Origin: Piliocolobus tephrosceles
Lineage: Eukaryota; Chordata; Mammalia; Primates; Cercopithecidae
Assembly (NCBI RefSeq): GCF_002776525.5
Contig: NC_045441.1
Location: 88,725,101-88,789,100, forward strand
Length of the DNA stretch: 64,000 bases
Direction: 5' to 3'
Translations under genes and position numbers: made by a program
Notes under the pieces: generated by a model
What the model was told of the DNA's origin: nothing
What the model saw: only the letters and a program-made list of their open reading frames with translations
Database searches by the model: none
Part shown: positions 59,113-64,000 of the stretch, in pieces
How positions within the stretch are numbered: the stretch's first letter is position 1
Layout of the letters: each line of letters opens with the position of its first letter

Positions 59113-60539
59113 TGAGAGGAAACCACTTAAGTTTAAAACCAAATTCAAAATACTGTGTCATTTCTACTTAAATTTAGTCAAAGACTTTTAACATTCAAGT
59201 ACTTTTTACAAATTATAGATAACTTGATTCAGATCATAGACATAGAATGTAAATGGAATAAAACATCTGAAGAAAGAAGTTTCCTTTCTCTGTATATGCT
59301 TTTTACTTAATAAACCAATTTTGCTTCACTTTAAAGGGAGAGAGTAAAATTTCTCTGTCCTCCTTCAACCTATTTGCTTTGCAAATGTACTTTATTATAA
59401 CTTTTAAACAAAGAAAGTCTTCTCATCAATTGTTAGAAGTTTTAGCTTTCCAGAAACTGTGGTTATAGTCAAGTTCTTAAGAGAACCATGCAATTAGGGA
59501 TATGAATCTCTTCATTCTCTCTACCTGAAGAAATTTCTGATAGAAGATAACTTGGCAGGATAATTTCTATACAAAGTTAATTTCCTATTCAGTTTCTTAG
59601 CACCCAATTTTCTTCTTACAGCCTTTAAAGAACACTCACGCATGTAAAGGGAGTAGCCAAGTCCAATGGAAAGTATGAAAATGCTTGTATAAGCACTTGT
59701 TACAAGTACTTTTGTGTTGCAGTAGACTGGTCCAAAGATAGTTAGATTTTTAAACATTATTTTAGAAGAATGCAAAGCTCTATAATAGATGAAACAATAT
59801 GGCTTAAAGGTTAGAATGTATTTGCTTCTCTGAAAAAGTTCTTAAGCTTTTGGTGTTTTTTCTTTACACTTTAAATAAAACTATATGTATCTCACTGCTG
59901 TTATTAGAATCAATTTGTTAACTAACTAAACTGAAACTAATATTAGAGATGGAGTACTTTCTCAACTTGTTAATAAAATGCTTACGGTAGCATCTAGTTT
60001 TTTTCTGAAAAGATATGTCATTTTTCTGTATTTGAAGTTGTGAATTACGTAAGTAGTATTAGCTTTGTTAATCATAAGAATACAAAGCTTCCTCCTCTCA
60101 TCCCTTGTACCTGGTATCAATTTACAGATATTCCTATTCATAGCATAAATTTTTTTCAAAAAGAACCTGTCACAAAATTTCAGTCTTTTTTATTCTCTTT
60201 TATGTCTTGTGTTTCACCTCCCTAATATGGCCAGAAAGAACTGAAAACAATCTAATACTCATTAGATTATGTTCATGTTCATTCACGTGAACTTCAGGGC
60301 TTTCTTAAATGGTATTTGGGTAAGAGCTATTGATGTACACATTCATAATACATTTCTAAATGCTTTATTACTCCCAGGAGTAGAAGACTTTGACCACTGG
60401 GTTAATGGTATGCCATAAAGAAATATAATATTGGGTTGGAGTCTTATCGAAGAAAGGTTATACAATATAGCTTCTTTTTCTTGGACCTATGCATAAAACA
60501 ATAAAAATTACACATTTCTGATAGGTTCAGTTTTAATCT
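59113..60539. other. Intronic sequence, no gene seen
   Basis: AT-rich unique DNA. An 84-codon minus-strand frame at 59521-59775 has no recognisable domain. Confidence 0.35.
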
Positions 60540-60605
60540 TAATTCAATTTAACAAATATTTATTGTGCACCTACTATATGCTATCTATAATATTCAATTG
60601 AGTCA
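60540..60605 (-). mobile_element. L2 3' end fragment, antisense
   Basis: TTCAATTTAACAAATATTTA and TTGTGCACCTACTATATGCT are the antisense L2 terminus. Confidence 0.75.
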
Positions 60606-60771
60606 AGTGTACTTTTATCTATTAAGAAAATTATAATGTAAAATAATAATAATACATGTTAAAGTATGAATCACATGGGCAAATTGTAGTACTAGAGTAT
60701 AGAATCATTACAAACAAAAGGTGATGAGAGCCATAGAAAGAAAAGGAAACTAATATTTAAGAGCGCTTCTA

Positions 60772-61095
60772 GGCTGGGCATGGTGGCTCAAGCCTGTAAT
60801 CCCAGCACTTTGGAAGGCTGAGGCGAGCAGATCAGAAGGTCAAGAGATGGAGACCATCCTGGCCAACATGGTGAAACCCCATTTCTACTAAAAATACAAA
60901 AATTAGCTGAGAGTGATTGTGCGCGCCTGTAATCCCAGCTACTTGGGAGGCTGAGGCAGGAGAATCACTTGAACCCGGCAGACGGAGGTTGAAGTGAGCT
61001 GAAATCAAGCCACTGCACTCCAGCCTGGCTACAGAGGAAGACTCTGTCTCAAAAATAATAATAATAATAAATCATAAAAAAATAAATAAATAAAA
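60772..61095 (+). mobile_element. Alu element, sense, with target-site duplication
   Basis: GGCTGGGCATGGTGGCTCAA to an (AAT)n/(AAAT)n-expanded tail. AG[C/T]GCTTCTA lies at 60762-60771 and 61096-61105. Confidence 0.92.
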
Positions 61096-61105
61096 AGTGC
61101 TTCTA

Positions 61106-61589
61106 AATGCCAGGTATTTTAGACTTCTCTAGGTAAGATGAGGGCACATCTTTCTGGATAGGAGAGAAGCAGTGGAGATAGACATGCTCATGTGAAGATT
61201 GTTGAGTACTTACTATGTGAACAAAAATTTCAGGTAGAGCATCAAAAGAAGTTTTGTGAAGGCAGCGGCAGTTCATATGCTGATGAATTATGATTTGTAA
61301 TTTGTGACACTTTCAAACTGACAGAAAATATGACTTGTTTCTTTCACATTTCCCAGCTTTGTCTTTTGGTGTTATCTACTTTATTGTGACTCCCTATGAT
61401 TAGACAGGGTTGAAAGCAAAAACTACATTGTTCCTATCCTGAAACAGAATTAGGGAGACAAAAATCCTCACCCATCCCATTCCTCAGGTAACCCAGAGCA
61501 TACAAGAATCCTCTCCACTATTTAGAGTGAATCATAATGGCAGTAGTAATAGAAGTAGTAGTACTAGTAGTAATGAGAGTATTCAAATA
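61106..61589. other. Intronic sequence, no gene seen
   Basis: AT-rich, with a (TAG/TAA)-type trinucleotide strip near 61540-61573. Confidence 0.35.
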
Positions 61590-61695
61590 AGCACAGTTGC
61601 CATTTATTGAACTCTTAGTATATGCCCAGGAATATGCTCACATTGATTACATCATTATTTATCTTTACATTTCCCCATCAGGGTATGTTTTATGT
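61590..61695 (-). mobile_element. MIR/L2 fragment, antisense
   Basis: TTGCCATTTATTGAACTCTT, AGTATATGCCCAGGAATATG follow the antisense 'ttattgagcacttactatgtgccaggc' order. Confidence 0.65.
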
Positions 61696-62189
61696 CAAAT
61701 CATTCATAAGTGAAAGAAAATAACTCCTGCTAGATTAAACATACAAGACAAATTTGTTATTAGATAAGGGGATGTTTCATGAACCAGAGATGGTCAATGT
61801 AACTGGGCCTCAAGAAGGGAGAAGCCTCAGGACCTGACAGTACATTAAGAACTCAGGAAGGAGACTCCCTCCGTCTCTTATCTTTGCTTTTCTCTCTATA
61901 TCTGTAGCTTGACTTTCTCTATTTCTATGTATGCATGACAAGAGAAAGGTAGTCACTTTACAGCTTCAGGAGACTAACCAACATTAATTGCTATCTCTCA
62001 AGCCCCATTCTAAATTTTTGGGAAAGAATATATGACTATAAGAGCTTGGATCAGATATACAAAACTAAGCCAAAAAAAAAAAAAAAAAAGCTAGTATATC
62101 AGGTTCACTTAGAACACATATGGAAGAAGAGTGCTCAGAGAAATAAATCATGTGTGCATTCTCCAGTGTAAGAATGATAAAAAAAAAAA
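61696..62189. other. Intronic sequence, possible old repeat
   Basis: Mixed-composition stretch (about 61720-62050) reminiscent of an old interspersed repeat I cannot name, followed by poly-A runs at about 62072-62089 and 62180. Confidence 0.3.
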
Positions 62190-62275
62190 AGAGAGTAAGT
62201 AATTTGTCCAAGTTCACACAGCAAAGAAATGGCAAAATGTGATTTTAAATACAGATTTTTGTCTGAGTGGTTTTC
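62190..62275 (-). mobile_element. MIR fragment, antisense
   Basis: AGTAAGTAATTTGTCCAAGT then TCACACAGCAAAGAAATGGC is the antisense MIR core. It may be the same MIR as 61590-61695, separated by the stretch between. Confidence 0.75.
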
Positions 62276-62319
62276 ATTGAATGCTACCCAAGTAGCTCTC
62301 GCTGAAGTCTGTTGACTCT

Positions 62320-62779
62320 TGTATTAGTTTCCTACTGCTGGTAGGAAATGATCAAGTAGCAAGTTGCCATAAACATAGTGCCTTTAAACATAAATTCTTC
62401 TGATGGTTCTGGAGGTTAGAAGCCTTAAGTATGTTGTTAGGGCTGTGTCACTTCTAGAAGATCTAAGGATCATCCATTTGCTTTCCTTTTATTGCTTCTA
62501 GAGGCCACCCACTTTCCTTGGCCTGGGGCCCCTTCCTTGCACCATTCTGACCTCTGCTTTTGTCATCACATCTCGTTCCCTCCCTAGAATTCTCCTGCTC
62601 CCCTCTTAAAATAACCCTTGTGATTGCATTGCTTTCACCCAGGTAATGCAGAATAAACTCCCCATCTCAAAATTCTTAATTTAATCAAGTCTTTAAGGTC
62701 TCTTTTGCCATAACATATTCACAAGTTCCTGAGATTAGGGTGTAGACATCTTTGAGGAGGCCATTATTCCAAGTACCAT
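62320..62779 (-). mobile_element. MLT1-type LTR, antisense
   Basis: Opens TGTATTAGTTTCCTACTGCT. Contains TTCTGATGGTTCTGGAGGTT and a terminal GACATCTTTGAGGAGGCCAT. GACTCT occurs on both sides (62314-62319 and 62780-62785), possibly the target duplication. Confidence 0.8.
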
Positions 62780-63363
62780 GACTCTCTAGAGTCTAGTCTA
62801 AGTAATTCCTACTTAGTGCTGCACTTTGGGATTTACATTTTAGTCTTTTTACAATATCACATTCTACCCGTTTCTTATTATTTTTGTTTATCTGCGATGA
62901 TGACTTTGACAAAAAGTACTATTTTTTTCTGTTTCATCTTAAAGTTACTTGAGATTCTGCCATGCTTATAAGAATTAATATTTCTTGCTCCTGATAATTC
63001 CCAGATGCTTCATTTCTAGTGTAACTCATTCATTATTTGAGATGGACTTTGAAACAGAGTTCTAATTTTGACAAAGATGAGGGCAAAGGATGCATTAAAT
63101 TGGAAGGATTTTTATGAACAAAGCTGCCAGAGCAATGTAAACATGGAATACAAATAGAAAAGTCTGTTATTGAGTCTGTAGGGGTTATGTAATGGAAGGA
63201 TGAGAGAGTTAAAGTAGATTGGGAGCCATATCATACGTTTTTTCAAACTGATCTGTAATGCATTTATGTAATATGATTGATGGGAAAATGATAATTACTC
63301 AAAATTAAGCATTTTACAAATCTATTACTTTTAAATGCGTTTTTGTGTGGAAAAGGCCCATTT
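62780..63363. other. Intronic sequence, no gene seen
   Basis: AT-rich unique DNA. Confidence 0.35.
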
Positions 63364-63492
63364 AGCTACTTAGGAGGCTGAGGCAGGAGAATGGCGTGAA
63401 CCCGGGAGGAGGAGCTTGCAGTGAGCCCACATAGTGCCACTGCACTCCAGCCTGGGCGATAGAGTGAGACTCTGTCTCAAAAAACAAAAAAA
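63364..63492 (+). mobile_element. AluY right-arm fragment, 5' truncated
   Basis: Begins AGCTACTTAGGAGGCTGAGG inside the right arm, with AATGGCGTGAACCCGGGAGG and GAGCTTGCAGTGAGC typical of AluY. Ends with an A-rich tail. Confidence 0.9.
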
Positions 63493-64000
63493 GTTTGCCA
63501 TTCTTTATGTACACATGGGTTCTGCCTCTAAAATTTCAAACACGGTCTTTTAAAAATAATTGTACTATTTATTGTTTTGAAACAGACACATAAACATACA
63601 CACACACACCACCATCAACACATTAGCAAGACCTCATGCAAGGCTGGATGTAAAACATGGTTGGAACACCATAGACATATACTCTTAAACAAAGGCTTGC
63701 TTATTCTGCTTATACCATTCTGTAGTTCTAATGATTTTTAATAGTATTAACTGGTTTTCTCAATGTAGGTATTTGTCTGTATGTAAAGTGTTAGTGGTTA
63801 CCCAATGGGCAAAATATATACTCATTTATTGTATTCATTTTGAGTATAACTATTCATACTTATGTAAACAAAAATAAACTTAATTTTACTGTTATTAAAA
63901 ACCAGCTATGAAAGTATTTAATGAATACAAGTCAACGCTGGAGCAAAAACAGGTTCCTTGAATTTGAGCTCACAGTCTAAATGAACTATTTTGGCATCCA
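63493..64000. other. Intronic sequence to window edge
   Basis: AT-rich with a short (CA) run at about 63593-63609. No exon signal. Confidence 0.35.

Larger units (their letters stand above)
16659..64000 (+). other. SEMA3E: SEMA3E intron 1, 5' part (extends past window)
   Basis: Begins with GTAGGT after exon 1. I found no continuation of the SEMA3E reading frame (no sema-domain exon) to the right edge, so at least 47 kb is intron. It is AT-rich and mostly ancient repeats. The L1s and Alus inside occur in both orientations. Confidence 0.8.

Noticed and set aside
59521..59775. 84-codon minus-strand frame with basic C-terminus
   Set aside because: No recognised family, AT-rich surroundings and no splice or promoter evidence.
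1..64000. Search for tRNA, snRNA, microRNA hairpins, CRISPR arrays and operon-like gene sets
   Set aside because: None recognised. The window is primate intergenic and intronic DNA, and I see no evidence of a novel multi-gene system.

Overview
The window is AT-rich primate DNA dominated by interspersed repeats (Alu, L1, MaLR/THE1 solo LTRs, MIR, L2, MER5, MADE1), with almost no protein-coding sequence. Two adjacent young AluY copies near 9.4-10.0 kb read, in sense orientation, GGCTCAAGCCTGTAATC and GATCYGGCCACTGC. These bases are typical of the AluYR subfamilies of Old World monkeys, not of human AluY. The genome is therefore most likely a macaque or another cercopithecid.

The only functional gene sequence I can support is the first coding exon of SEMA3E (semaphorin 3E), on the + strand. 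The ATG is at 16544 and the splice donor GT at 16659. It encodes the signal peptide and first residues of the mature protein. Upstream lies a CpG-containing leader and promoter-like region (about 15790-16543) with a TATA-like box, a 24-T run and three short upstream ORFs. No second exon was recognised, so the rest of the window, over 47 kb, is read as the 5' part of intron 1.

Layout: 1-899 is an antisense, decayed RAD23B processed pseudogene cut by the window edge. From 900 to 15790 is intergenic sequence upstream of SEMA3E with MaLR LTRs, Alus, MIR and L2. From 15790 to 16658 is the SEMA3E promoter, leader and exon 1. From 16659 to 34418 is intron with mostly ancient repeats and two dated solo LTRs, one split by a poly(A)-tailed retrocopy of unknown origin. 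From 34438 to 41005 is a near full-length but inactivated sense L1 with target-site duplications. From 41720 to 45025 is an antisense L1 with another antisense L1 nested inside. From 45041 to 64000 is intron with an old local duplication, a long L2 remnant, a 5'-truncated L1 carrying an Alu, and further LTRs and Alus.

No genes work together here. Apart from SEMA3E exon 1, the open reading frames are repeat remnants, shadows or unsupported. I found no RNA gene, CRISPR array or novel multi-gene system. The noteworthy signals are the leader architecture of SEMA3E and several dated insertion and rearrangement events.
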